Part shown: positions 7,387 to 15,500 of the stretch, piece after piece | How positions within the stretch are numbered: position 1 is the first letter of the stretch | How the letters are laid out: every line of letters begins with the position of its first letter | From: Brevibacillus reuszeri | GTDB taxonomy: Bacteria > Bacillota > Bacilli > Brevibacillales > Brevibacillaceae | Direction of reading: 5' to 3' | NCBI RefSeq assembly: GCF_001187725.1 | Contig: NZ_LGIQ01000020.1 | Location: 563 to 64,562 of the forward strand | DNA: 64,000 bases | The notes under the pieces: model-generated | The model's database searches: none | Seen by the model: the letters and a program-made list of their open reading frames with translations, nothing else | What the model was told of the DNA's origin: nothing | Made by a program: the position numbers and the translations under genes

Positions 7387-8364
7387 TTATTTTAATGCTG
7401 TCCGCAATGTTTCCAGATTATCACGCATAATCGACAAATAATCGCGATTTGCCTTGATGTCGTCCTGTGTCAAACCTTCCAACGGATTGAGTGTAGCTGT
7501 TTTCACTCCCGCTTCTTTGGCAATCACCTCAGCTACTTTTGGCGATACCAATGTCTCAAACAGGACGTAGGAAATGTTGTGCTCTTTGACATGCTCCACC
7601 AGGTTTTTCAACTGCGATGGAGATGGCTCATCGGCAGGATTTACTCCAGAAATCGCTACCTGTAAAAGTCCATAACGACTTGCCAAATATCCGAAGGCAC
7701 TATGCGACACCATAAATTCTTTTTTGGATGTTTGGGTGACCATGTCTTTGAAATCTTTATCCAGCTGATCAAGATCGCTTGCGAGCTGTTCATAGTTCTT
7801 TTCATAATCGGCAGCGTGCGCTTGGTCTTTTTGCACCAGCGTTGTTTTAATTTTTTCTGCCTGTGCCTTTAGCTTGGTTGGGTCGAGCCACACGTGCGGA
7901 TCGAATTCACCGTGGTCATGATCATGCGCCTCCTCGGCGTGCTCTTCGGCTTTCCCCTCTTCCTCGTGCTCATGGGCAGCTGCATGCAGCAAATCCATAC
8001 CTTCTGTAGCATTGACGATGACGGTCTTGTTCTTGTCTAGATTCCCGACCGCCTTATCTACCCACACTTCTAAGCCGCTTCCATTGAATGCAAATATGTC
8101 AGCGCCAGCGAGTGCTACCATGTCTTTAGCGGTTGGCTCATAATCATGCGGCTCCACCCCTGCTGGAACGAGATTGGTCACGTCAATATGATCGCCGCCA
8201 ATGCGCTTGGCTGCATACTCCAATGGATAAATCGTCGTATACACTTTTGGTTTTGCCGCGGTTTGACCGTTCGCTTGTGGCGTACTCGCTGCCTCTTTTG
8301 CTCCGCAGCCTGCCAAGCTCACCGCTGTCACTAAACTTATCATAGCCAAAAGGCTCTTTTTCAT
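7387..8364 (-). CDS. znuA: zinc-binding lipoprotein of the ABC importer
   Basis: Cluster A-I substrate-binding protein, 325 residues. The lipobox VSLAGC places Cys20 as the lipidated residue. Metal-site motifs EPHDYEP (71-77), HVWLD (157-161) and SHSAFGYLA follow. Between the first two is a His/Asp/Glu-rich loop (about 127-151) that is diagnostic of zinc rather than manganese binders in this family. It is the only gene before its terminator, with a Zur-box-like operator 21 nt upstream. It should capture Zn2+ at the outer membrane face and deliver it to ZnuB. The symbol adcA would serve equally. Confidence 0.92.
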   Translation of the reverse strand: MKKSLLAMISLVTAVSLAGCGAKEAASTPQANGQTAAKPKVYTTIYPLEYAAKRIGGDHIDVTNLVPAGVEPHDYEPTAKDMVALAGADIFAFNGSGLEVWVDKAVGNLDKNKTVIVNATEGMDLLHAAAHEHEEEGKAEEHAEEAHDHDHGEFDPHVWLDPTKLKAQAEKIKTTLVQKDQAHAADYEKNYEQLASDLDQLDKDFKDMVTQTSKKEFMVSHSAFGYLASRYGLLQVAISGVNPADEPSPSQLKNLVEHVKEHNISYVLFETLVSPKVAEVIAKEAGVKTATLNPLEGLTQDDIKANRDYLSIMRDNLETLRTALK

Positions 8365-8384
8365 CTCTGGTCTCCTCCTACCCT

Positions 8385-8405
8385 AATTCAAAATCATTCC
8401 GATTT
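8385..8405. promoter_or_regulatory. Zur-box-like operator before znuA
   Basis: On the minus strand the site begins AAATCGGAATGATT and matches about 16 of 20 defined Zur-box positions. It overlaps the extended -10-like TGTAAAT, where a bound repressor would block polymerase. Confidence 0.6.
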
Positions 8406-8449
8406 ACATCGATCTCGTTTTTCATTATACGGACAGGTGCCCAAAAAGT

Positions 8450-8470
8450 AAATAGGATTTATTCCGATTT
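8450..8470. promoter_or_regulatory. second Zur-box-like site in the znuA/lipoprotein divergent region
   Basis: Minus strand AAATCGGAATAAATCC plus ATTT, again about 16 of 20 positions, sharing the AAATCGGAATRA half with the znuA box. It is 87 nt from znuA and 88 nt from the plus-strand lipoprotein gene, so it could serve either. Confidence 0.5.
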
Positions 8471-8557
8471 AATTGGAATATGTAAACTGGCTTTGGCATA
8501 GCTACACATTTCCTCCATAGGATTGTGATAATATAGGGGGTAGGGGGTATGTCCACA

Positions 8558-9046
8558 ATGAAACGTAAATCATGGTTAGCCATTAGTATCGTCACCGCAT
8601 CCCTTCTCACTGGTTGTGGCGCTACCGATAATGCCAGCAATGAACATGATCACACACAGCACGCCGCAAACGGTGATCTACAGGAGAAGACGGCTTCGAT
8701 CGATCAGCTACCCAAATTTCTGGATAATCAGGACCCAGTCATCATCGAGTCCTACAAAATTGCTGGCGCCAATCGTGAATTGCTTACATCCATTCCTTGC
8801 TACTGCGGATGTGGAGAGAGTGCCGGACATCAGCACAACGGCAACTGCTTCATCAAAGAAGAGTTGTCCGATGGCGCCATCGTTTGGGACGATCATGGCA
8901 CCCGCTGCGGAGTTTGTATGGAGATCGCTGTCATTTCCTCCAAGCTAAAACAAGCAGGGAAAACACCATTAGAGATTCGCAACTACATAGATAACACCTA
9001 CAAAGAAGGCTATGGCAAACCGACACCTACACCTATGCCTTCGTAA
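8558..9046 (+). CDS. PCYCGC-motif lipoprotein
   Basis: Belongs to the small family named for its PCYCGC motif (here residues 80-85), whose function is not established. The N-terminus is a lipoprotein signal with lipobox LLTGC, so the mature protein is membrane-anchored outside the cell. Further possible metal ligands are the His-rich segment after the lipobox (HDHTQH), HQHNGNC (91-97) and CGVC (117-120). The ATG at 8558 is preferred to 8549 because the GGGGG run is then 9 nt away. It is divergent from znuA across a region with two Zur-box-like sites, so a role in zinc or copper handling is an inference from context. Confidence 0.8.
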   Translation: MKRKSWLAISIVTASLLTGCGATDNASNEHDHTQHAANGDLQEKTASIDQLPKFLDNQDPVIIESYKIAGANRELLTSIPCYCGCGESAGHQHNGNCFIKEELSDGAIVWDDHGTRCGVCMEIAVISSKLKQAGKTPLEIRNYIDNTYKEGYGKPTPTPMPS

Positions 9047-9066
9047 ACTCTCAGTCACTCTTAGAA

Positions 9067-9099
9067 AGGCTTCCGGTAATCGAATCGGGAGCTTTTTTT
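9067..9099 (+). terminator. terminator after the PCYCGC gene
   Basis: GCTTCCG (9069-9075) pairs with CGGGAGC (9086-9092, with wobble), followed by seven T. Confidence 0.65.
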
Positions 9100-9160
9100 C
9101 GTATTGAAGCCAATATGCTTGTCAAACGATGCCATTTTGTTTTAGAATCATACCTAGATA

Positions 9161-9185
9161 TTCTATGTATCGGATTTCTATGTAT
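9161..9185 (+). promoter_or_regulatory. direct repeat at the padR promoter
   Basis: TTCTATGTAT occurs at 9161-9170 and again at 9176-9185, overlapping the region just before the ribosome site. PadR regulators usually bind their own promoter, so this pair is a candidate operator. Confidence 0.35.
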
Positions 9186-9196
9186 AGGAGGTCGCT

Positions 9197-9532
9197 ATGA
9201 AAATTAACAAGGAATTGATGAAGGGCAGCACGGTCATCCTGATTTTGACCCTGCTGGAGCAAAAGCCGATGTACGGTTACGAGATGAGCAAGGCTATGGA
9301 GAAGAGCTCGAATGGGGTCCTCTCGCTCAAGGAAGGAACGCTCTATCCGATCCTCCACACGCTGGAATCAGACGGAATGGTCCATTCGTATTGGAGTGAG
9401 GGCGACGGGGAAAGGAAGCGGAAATACTACGAGATTACCCCAGAAGGCAAAAAACAGCTGCAGGATAAAAAACAGGAGTGGGTCACTTTTCGTACAGCCG
9501 TAGATCATGTACTGGGGGGCGGACAGGCATGA
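9197..9532 (+). CDS. PadR-family transcriptional regulator
   Basis: A 111-residue winged-helix regulator of the short PadR-s2 type. Family motifs are YGYEM around residue 26 and EGTLYPILHTLE around 46-57, the latter being the recognition-helix region, then a C-terminal dimerisation helix. The ribosome site TAGGAGG is well placed. Its stop overlaps the start of the next gene (ATGA), so the two are translationally coupled and the regulator probably controls its membrane partner. The ligand is unknown. Confidence 0.9.
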   Translation: MKINKELMKGSTVILILTLLEQKPMYGYEMSKAMEKSSNGVLSLKEGTLYPILHTLESDGMVHSYWSEGDGERKRKYYEITPEGKKQLQDKKQEWVTFRTAVDHVLGGGQA

Positions 9533-10818
9533 AGACAAAGGAAAAGATCAACCATTACATACAGCTTGTCTGTAAACAAATCCGCAATAAAGAAGTACAT
9601 CCCTCGATTACGCTTGAACTGGAGAATCATATTGCCGACAAAATCGAAGACTTTCGCTCCATAGGGATGGGGGAAAAAGAATCAGTAGAAAAAGCGATAG
9701 CAGCCATGGGAGATCCCACTACATTAGGACGCCAGCTTCATCAGGCACATAAGCCTCGCATGGAGTGGGGAATATTTGGACTTGCAGCCGCTTTGATTGG
9801 GTTTGGACTGTTTTCCATGTATTCGATCAACATCTCCCGAGATGAAGGTGGGCTGCTTGAACGACAGCTGATCGGGGTGCTGCTTGGAAGCGTGGCTTTC
9901 ATCGCGATCCTCTTTGCTGATTACACCAAACTCAAACGATACAGTAAGCATCTGTATCTTCTGACTCTGCTGCTTATGCTGTATACATGGCTAACAGGTA
10001 CTGCTGTGAATGGGGAGCCCCAATTCATGCTTGGAAGCTCGCGTATCAATATTTTTGCCATCGCCCCGTTCCTTCTTATTGTGTCACTCGCAGGTATCTT
10101 ATCCGAATGGAACTGGAAAGCACTATACTCTTTTATGAAAATCGTTGCTATTTTTGCTCTACCTCTACTCGTGCTGCTAGGAGGAAATAACACCTTTTCG
10201 CTCCTGTTGTATCTCGTTGGGTCTCTTGTGCTCATCCTCACTTCCAAGGCATACCGACGAATCATTCTATCTTTTTTAGCTATTTCGATTCCTATCGTTG
10301 CAAGCTTGTTTTATTTTTCTATGAGCCATCACCACTGGGAGAGACTTCACAGCTTTCTTGACCCTTATGCCGATCCAAACGGCAGAGGATACGTACTCGT
10401 ACAATCCATGAAGGCTCTATCCTCCGCAGGACTCTGGGGCAATGGCTTCGGCTCACCCCTGGATGCACTCCCTGATATCGAATCTGACTTCATCTTCACC
10501 TATTTGGTGTACAGCTTTGGCTTGGTAGCCGGGGCGGCACTGGTGCTGATCGGAGTCATCCTGTTTGCCCGTCTGCTTCGCGCGACAAAACTGGTAAAGG
10601 ACCGTTACGGCTTCCTGCTTCTGTCTGGCTGGATGGCCCTCTTTTTCACTCCGTTTTTCTGGAGTATTTTCATGACCATCGGACTTGTGCCACCTACCTC
10701 CGCTACCTTGCCATTCGTCAGCAACGGAATCGTGCACCTCGTCCTGCAAATGGCACTGATTGGGCTGGTTCTCAATGTTTATCGCCGCAAGGATATCATG
10801 CAGCTAACCAAACAATAG
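9529..10818 (+). CDS. SEDS-family (FtsW/RodA/SpoVE) membrane protein with N-terminal prefix domain
   Basis: A 429-residue polytopic protein. The first ~70 residues are a soluble helical prefix seen on PadR-linked membrane proteins (LELENHIADKIEDF, MGDPTTLGRQLHQAH). The rest carries about ten membrane segments and the SEDS signature LDPYADPNGRGYVLVQS with PDIESDFIFTYL, matching the segment near the catalytic Asp of peptidoglycan glycosyltransferases RodA/FtsW. The start at 9529 overlaps padR. This is an accessory copy rather than the cell-division ftsW, and its PadR control suggests induction by envelope stress, which is inference. Confidence 0.85.
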   Translation: MKTKEKINHYIQLVCKQIRNKEVHPSITLELENHIADKIEDFRSIGMGEKESVEKAIAAMGDPTTLGRQLHQAHKPRMEWGIFGLAAALIGFGLFSMYSINISRDEGGLLERQLIGVLLGSVAFIAILFADYTKLKRYSKHLYLLTLLLMLYTWLTGTAVNGEPQFMLGSSRINIFAIAPFLLIVSLAGILSEWNWKALYSFMKIVAIFALPLLVLLGGNNTFSLLLYLVGSLVLILTSKAYRRIILSFLAISIPIVASLFYFSMSHHHWERLHSFLDPYADPNGRGYVLVQSMKALSSAGLWGNGFGSPLDALPDIESDFIFTYLVYSFGLVAGAALVLIGVILFARLLRATKLVKDRYGFLLLSGWMALFFTPFFWSIFMTIGLVPPTSATLPFVSNGIVHLVLQMALIGLVLNVYRRKDIMQLTKQ

Positions 10819-10836
10819 AGATATCGCATACAAAAA

Positions 10837-10876
10837 GGGAGTGGAGCCTGCAAGCGGCTCTACTCCCTGCTTTTTT
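10837..10876 (+). terminator. terminator after the SEDS gene
   Basis: GGGAGT and AGCC pair with GGCT and ACTCCC around a short loop, followed by a six-T run. On the other strand it lies downstream of nadA. Confidence 0.8.
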
Positions 10877-10899
10877 CTATAGATGAACCTGTTACTTAT

Positions 10900-11844
10900 T
10901 TACGCCGGAGCAACTTCCAGCATGCGCTCCAAAGAAGCACGCGCAGCATCTGCCACATCTTTTGGAACAAAAATCTCTGGCTTCATATTTTCCAGTGCTT
11001 CTACACATTTTTTCAGGTTGTTTACCTTCATGTTCGGGCAAACGAGATACTTGGAAGCAAAAATAAACTTTTTATCCGGGCTGTCTTTTTCCAGCATATA
11101 ACGGGTGCCATCCTCAGTACCGATGATAAATTCCTTGTGGGACGATTCACGGCAGTATTTGAGGATTCCTGTCGTAGAACCGACATAATCGGCCAAAGAA
11201 ACAACCTCAGGACGACACTCCGGATGCACGACAACGACGGCTTCCGGGTGCTGCTGCTTCAACGTCATGATGTCTTCTACAGACAGCTGGTCATGCGTAT
11301 TGCAGTAGCCTTCCCAAATAATCATTTTCTTGTCTGTAAACTGCGAGACATAATGGCCCAGGTTTTTATCCGGGACCCAAATGATCTCATCGCTGTCTAC
11401 AGACTCGATCACCTGCTTCGCGTTGGACGACGTACAGCAGATGTAGGTCTCTGCTTTGACATCAGCAGAAGTATTGATATAAGCCACTACCTTCGCATTT
11501 GGATGCTGTGCTTTCAGCTTGCGAAGACCCTCCACATTCACCATGTCGGCCATCGGACAGCCTGCTCGTTCATCAGGGATGATTACTGTCTTTTGGGGAT
11601 TGAGAATTTTTGCACTTTCTCCCATGAAATGAACTCCACAGAACAAAATCACATCTGCATCGGTTTCTTTCGCCTTTTGAGCCAAGCCAAAAGAGTCCCC
11701 GATAAAGTCAGCTACTTCCTGAATCTCTGGACGTTGATAAAAGTGAGCAAGAATAATGGCGTTTCTCTCTTTCTTCAGCTGCATCAGCCGTTCACGTAAC
11801 TCAGCGTTTCGCTGGGCTTTTTTTTCTAACGCTAAAGCGTCCAT
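10900..11844 (-). CDS. nadA: quinolinate synthase
   Basis: 4Fe-4S enzyme that condenses iminoaspartate with dihydroxyacetone phosphate to quinolinate. Expected cluster ligands are present with the family spacing: Cys96 in AGCPMAD, Cys181 in GYCNTH and Cys269 in LVCPNMK. The catalytic Glu lies in HPEC (207-210). At 314 residues it is the short form, like that of Thermotoga and shorter than the B. subtilis protein. A strong sigma-A promoter precedes it. It lies apart from nadB-nadC, separated by the zinc and PadR genes, unlike the contiguous nadBCA of B. subtilis. Confidence 0.95.
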   Translation of the reverse strand: MDALALEKKAQRNAELRERLMQLKKERNAIILAHFYQRPEIQEVADFIGDSFGLAQKAKETDADVILFCGVHFMGESAKILNPQKTVIIPDERAGCPMADMVNVEGLRKLKAQHPNAKVVAYINTSADVKAETYICCTSSNAKQVIESVDSDEIIWVPDKNLGHYVSQFTDKKMIIWEGYCNTHDQLSVEDIMTLKQQHPEAVVVVHPECRPEVVSLADYVGSTTGILKYCRESSHKEFIIGTEDGTRYMLEKDSPDKKFIFASKYLVCPNMKVNNLKKCVEALENMKPEIFVPKDVADAARASLERMLEVAPA

Positions 11845-11883
11845 GGAAAAAATCCCCCTACGGTGGTGTCATAATTTACGGTC

Positions 11884-11912
11884 ATTGTAAGCTGATTACC
11901 TAGCCTTGTCAA
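11884..11912 (-). promoter_or_regulatory. sigma-A promoter of nadA
   Basis: Minus-strand TTGACA (11907-11912), 17-nt spacer, TACAAT (11884-11889), 40 nt before the nadA ATG. Confidence 0.75.
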
Positions 11913-11933
11913 TGTATCGGGTATGCCTATACA

Positions 11934-11962
11934 AAAAACCGACCTTCTCCAGATCGGTTTTT
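11934..11962 (-). terminator. terminator after the HAD phosphatase gene
   Basis: Minus strand AAACCGATCTGGAGAAGGTC then GGTTTTTT: arms AACCGA and TCGGTT with a T-run. It lies directly upstream of the nadA promoter. Confidence 0.7.
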
Positions 11963-11974
11963 ACATGCTTATTC

Positions 11975-12835
11975 TTATTTGCCGATGATGTGTTCACGAA
12001 TAAATGTAGCGACACCGTCTTCATTATGGTGTGGAGCGATATATTTCGCCAGCTGTTTGATTTCCTCGGACGCATTTTCCATCGCCACTGAATACCCGGC
12101 CCCAGTCAACGCTTCCCTATCGTTTTCTGCATCACCAAAAGCCATGACCTTCTCGGGCTCTACGTCCCACTTGTCGCAAAAATAACGCAGACCCTCCCAT
12201 TTGGAAACGCCCTGTGGGATGACCTCGATGTTGTTGCTTCCCGAAGAAGTGATGGTCGCACGTGTACTCCACGGTTCCAGCTCCTGGCGAACCCACTCCA
12301 ATTTTTCCGGATTGCTGTGCCAGATAAAGATTTTTACGATCTCACTTTCTCCGGAGTTCACCTTCTCCACCATTTCTGCCAAGGGAACGATACGAGCCAG
12401 CTTGTAAAAAGCAAATCTACGCATGAGCATGCCTTCGACCGAGATATCTTCCTCTATCAGCTTTTCCAGTCGATCACGGTCTTCTTTCACCATCAAGCGA
12501 CTACTAGCTGTATCGTGCAGCTCGTAGTATATCGGCTCCGCTCTCAGCTTATCAAGCATATCCATTACGATATCCTTTGGCAGCGAAATACGCTGAACCA
12601 ACGTCCCGTCTGCCTCGTACAATGTTGCTCCATTACTGCACACATACCCGTCAAAAGGAAAGGAATCGATAGGGATTTGTGCCGATCCATACGTTCTGCC
12701 TGTAGACAAAACCAGTTTACAGCCCTGCTCTCTTAGTTGACGACACGCTTCCTTGGTAACCTCTGTCATTTGTGAGTCCTTGTTTAACAAGGTTCCATCC
12801 ATATCAAAAGCAGCCAAGCCCGGTGTGAGTAGCAT
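11975..12835 (-). CDS. Cof-type HAD-superfamily phosphatase
   Basis: A 286-residue HAD-IIB hydrolase. Motif I is DMDGTLL (11-17) with nucleophile Asp11 and general acid Asp13, motif II lies in STGRT and motif IV in GDAENDREAL near the C-terminus. The large cap domain between motifs II and III places it in the Cof subfamily, whose members dephosphorylate sugar phosphates, pyridoxal phosphate or flavin mononucleotide. The substrate cannot be assigned. It is monocistronic, ending in its own terminator and lying just downstream of ftsH. Confidence 0.88.
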   Translation of the reverse strand: MLLTPGLAAFDMDGTLLNKDSQMTEVTKEACRQLREQGCKLVLSTGRTYGSAQIPIDSFPFDGYVCSNGATLYEADGTLVQRISLPKDIVMDMLDKLRAEPIYYELHDTASSRLMVKEDRDRLEKLIEEDISVEGMLMRRFAFYKLARIVPLAEMVEKVNSGESEIVKIFIWHSNPEKLEWVRQELEPWSTRATITSSGSNNIEVIPQGVSKWEGLRYFCDKWDVEPEKVMAFGDAENDREALTGAGYSVAMENASEEIKQLAKYIAPHHNEDGVATFIREHIIGK

Positions 12836-12882
12836 TCGTTCTCCCCCTCGTTCTCCTTTTTTGTATCAATATCATTCATGTG

Positions 12883-12908
12883 AAAAAAAGGAGCACCTGA
12901 GGCGCCCC
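12883..12908 (-). terminator. terminator after ftsH
   Basis: Minus strand GGGGCGCC, loop, GGTGCTCC, then seven T, starting at the ftsH stop codon. Confidence 0.75.
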
Positions 12909-14891
12909 TTATTGTTTCGGTTCTTCTTTTGTATCTTCTTGCTTTTGTTCCGTTCCTTGTTCTTGAACGGTCTCTTGAACTGCATCTTCTTGAACTGGTT
13001 CTTGTTTCGACAAAATGTTGACTACCACATCTTTTGTCTCGAGTGGGTCATTTGTCATTTCACCAGTTTCGATGAGTTGTTTGATTTGTTCTGCATCCAA
13101 CGTCTCTACACGAAGCAGAGTGTTGGCAATCAGATCGAGCTTGTCACGATGTGTAGTCAACAGATCTGTACACTTCGTGTAGCACTCGTTAATAATATTA
13201 CGCATTTCCTGATCAATCTCGTAAGCGATCTGATCGGAGTAGTTGCGCTCGTTGCCATAATCGCGACCCAGGAATACCTGTCCCTGGCTCTTACCGAACT
13301 GCATCGGACCGAGCTTGCTCATACCGTATTCGGTAATCATGCTGCGAGCGATAGCAGTCGCGCGCTGGAAGTCATTGTGAGCACCGGTACTAATATCACC
13401 GAGCACGATTTCTTCAGCAACACGTCCACCCAACAGACCAACGATCTTATCAAGCAGGTCAGTCTTGGTAGCAAAGAAACGGTCTTCTTTTGGCAGCATC
13501 ACTGTGTATCCACCGGCTTGGCCACGCGGAATGATTGTCACCTTATGTACCATTTCTGCATTTCTCAGGTAGTAGCCGATAATCGTATGACCAGCTTCGT
13601 GAAACGCAACCAGGCGTCTTTCGTCTTCGCTAACCACACGAGACTTTTTCGCCGGACCGGCAATTACGCGGTCAATGGCTTCGTCCACTTCCAACATATT
13701 AATTTGCTTTTTGTTTTTGCGAGCTGTCAAAAGAGCTGCCTCGTTCAAGAGGTTCTCCAGATCAGCACCTGTGAAGCCCGAAGTACCGCGAGCGATCACA
13801 TCCAGCTTCACGTCCTCACCAAGTGGCTTGTTGCGGGCATGTACCTTGAGCACCGCTTCACGACCCTTGATGTCAGGGCGATCTACTGTAATTTGACGGT
13901 CAAAGCGTCCCGGACGAAGAAGGGCCGGGTCGAGAATGTCAGGTCGGTTTGTCGCAGCCACCATGATGATGCCTTCGTTTCCACCGAAACCGTCCATTTC
14001 AACGAGCAACTGGTTGAGAGTTTGCTCACGCTCATCGTGGCCGCCGCCGAGTCCAGCTCCGCGTTGACGACCAACCGCGTCAATCTCGTCAATAAAGATA
14101 ATGCAAGGTGCATTTTTCTTTGCATTTTCAAACAGGTCACGCACGCGGGATGCACCCACCCCGACGAACATCTCCACAAAGTCAGAACCAGAGATGCTGA
14201 AGAACGGAACACCTGCTTCACCGGCAACCGCACGAGCGAGCAAGGTTTTACCTGTACCTGGAGGACCTACAAGCAGGACCCCTTTAGGAATACGGGCACC
14301 AACAGCGTTAAATTTGCGCGGGTCTTTCAGGAAGTCAACGACTTCTTCCAGCTCCGCTTTCTCTTCGTCTGCACCCGCTACATCGTCGAATGTAACGCGT
14401 TTCTTCTCTTCATTGTAAAGCTTCGCGCGGCTTTTACCGAAGTTCATCACTCGGCTTCCGCCACCCTGGGCATTATTCAAAAGGAAGAAAAACAGAATGA
14501 AAATGATGACAAACGGGATGATGGAAGTCAGGAACGTGAGCCAAATGCTATTACCCTCGGCCGGATTGACCTCTACCTTCTTCATTTTTTGTTCATCAAT
14601 CTTCGCTTCTACCAAAGAGATAATATCAGAGTCATACAAAAACACGTTGGTAAAGAATTTGTTGCTTTCCTGTCCCGGAATTGCCTTGGCTAACGTACCT
14701 TCGATGCGGTATGTACCGTTCTCTGGTCGAATAGACAACTCAGTAATGTTGTCGGCCTTCAGCTGTACCCGGAAATCCTGATATGTAAGTTTCCCAACCT
14801 TATCAGTACCGGAGAGGATGAAATTCACGATCCCGACCGTGACAAGAAAAATCAGTAGGTAGAACCCGGTATTACGAAAAAAGCGATTCAT
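12909..14891 (-). CDS. ftsH: ATP-dependent zinc metalloprotease FtsH
   Basis: Membrane-bound AAA+ protease that degrades misfolded membrane and short-lived proteins and, in Bacillus, affects sporulation. Two N-terminal membrane segments (about 8-27 and 117-138) flank an external domain. Then come Walker A GPPGTGKT (209-216), Walker B IIFIDEID (about 264-271), the second region of homology and the zinc site HEAGH (431-435). It has 660 residues with a Glu/Gln-rich tail. The ATG follows GAGAGGAGG. It has its own promoter and terminator even though hpt lies 69 nt upstream. Confidence 0.97.
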   Translation of the reverse strand: MNRFFRNTGFYLLIFLVTVGIVNFILSGTDKVGKLTYQDFRVQLKADNITELSIRPENGTYRIEGTLAKAIPGQESNKFFTNVFLYDSDIISLVEAKIDEQKMKKVEVNPAEGNSIWLTFLTSIIPFVIIFILFFFLLNNAQGGGSRVMNFGKSRAKLYNEEKKRVTFDDVAGADEEKAELEEVVDFLKDPRKFNAVGARIPKGVLLVGPPGTGKTLLARAVAGEAGVPFFSISGSDFVEMFVGVGASRVRDLFENAKKNAPCIIFIDEIDAVGRQRGAGLGGGHDEREQTLNQLLVEMDGFGGNEGIIMVAATNRPDILDPALLRPGRFDRQITVDRPDIKGREAVLKVHARNKPLGEDVKLDVIARGTSGFTGADLENLLNEAALLTARKNKKQINMLEVDEAIDRVIAGPAKKSRVVSEDERRLVAFHEAGHTIIGYYLRNAEMVHKVTIIPRGQAGGYTVMLPKEDRFFATKTDLLDKIVGLLGGRVAEEIVLGDISTGAHNDFQRATAIARSMITEYGMSKLGPMQFGKSQGQVFLGRDYGNERNYSDQIAYEIDQEMRNIINECYTKCTDLLTTHRDKLDLIANTLLRVETLDAEQIKQLIETGEMTNDPLETKDVVVNILSKQEPVQEDAVQETVQEQGTEQKQEDTKEEPKQ

Positions 14892-14925
14892 GCCTTACCT
14901 CCTCTCACGAACAGACACTTTTCAC

Positions 14926-14955
14926 ATTTTATCATAGTAAGCACAGTCTCCACAA
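14926..14955 (-). promoter_or_regulatory. probable sigma-A promoter of ftsH
   Basis: Minus strand TTGTGG (14950-14955), 18-nt spacer, TAAAAT (14926-14931) in the TATGATAAAATG context, 34 nt before the start codon. Confidence 0.5.
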
Positions 14956-14960
14956 CAAAC

Positions 14961-15500
14961 CTACTTCGTGTAGACTTCAGGCTTCAAAACCCCAATGTAC
15001 GGCAGATTGCGATATTTCTCGGAATAATCCAAGCCATATCCGACAACGAATTCGTCAGGAATATCGTAGCCGCTGTAATCAGGAGACAAATCCACCTTGC
15101 GACGCTCTGGCTTGTTCAGGAGAGTCACCACTTTTACAGATGCTGCCTCACGATGGCGCAACAGCTCAAGCAGTCGGCTTAGCGTGAGTCCGCTGTCCAT
15201 GATATCCTCTACTACCAGTACGTGCCTGTTTTGCACGGAGGCATCCAGATCCTTCAGGATTTTCACCTGGCCAGAAGACTCTGTTCCGCTTCCGTAGCTG
15301 GAAACAGCCATGAAGTCCATCTCGCAAGGAATGTCCATGTGACGGATCAGGTCAGCCATAAACACAACTGCACCTTTCAGCACGCAGATGACCAAAGGAT
15401 TTTTATCCCGATATTCTGCAGCCAGCATCTTGCCCAATTCCTGTACCTTGTCTGCGATTTCTTTCTCTGATAGCAAAATCTTCTCGATGTCTTGATTCAT
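14961..15500 (-). CDS. hpt: hypoxanthine phosphoribosyltransferase
   Basis: Purine salvage: converts hypoxanthine or guanine with PRPP to IMP or GMP. The 179-residue protein has the PRPP loop VVEDIMDSGLT (96-106), the pyrophosphate-binding LKGAVVF and the C-terminal segment FVVGYGLDYSEKYRN. I start at ATG 15500, which overlaps the tilS stop (ATGA) and has GGGAGG at good spacing; a longer frame to 15518 would lie inside tilS. tilS-hpt(-ftsH) is the conserved Bacillus arrangement. Confidence 0.95.
   Translation of the reverse strand: MNQDIEKILLSEKEIADKVQELGKMLAAEYRDKNPLVICVLKGAVVFMADLIRHMDIPCEMDFMAVSSYGSGTESSGQVKILKDLDASVQNRHVLVVEDIMDSGLTLSRLLELLRHREAASVKVVTLLNKPERRKVDLSPDYSGYDIPDEFVVGYGLDYSEKYRNLPYIGVLKPEVYTK

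Noticed and set aside
12753..14693. A 646-codon open frame on the plus strand
   Set aside because: It lies antisense to ftsH, whose motifs and terminator are unmistakable. The plus frame has no ribosome site and no recognisable domain.
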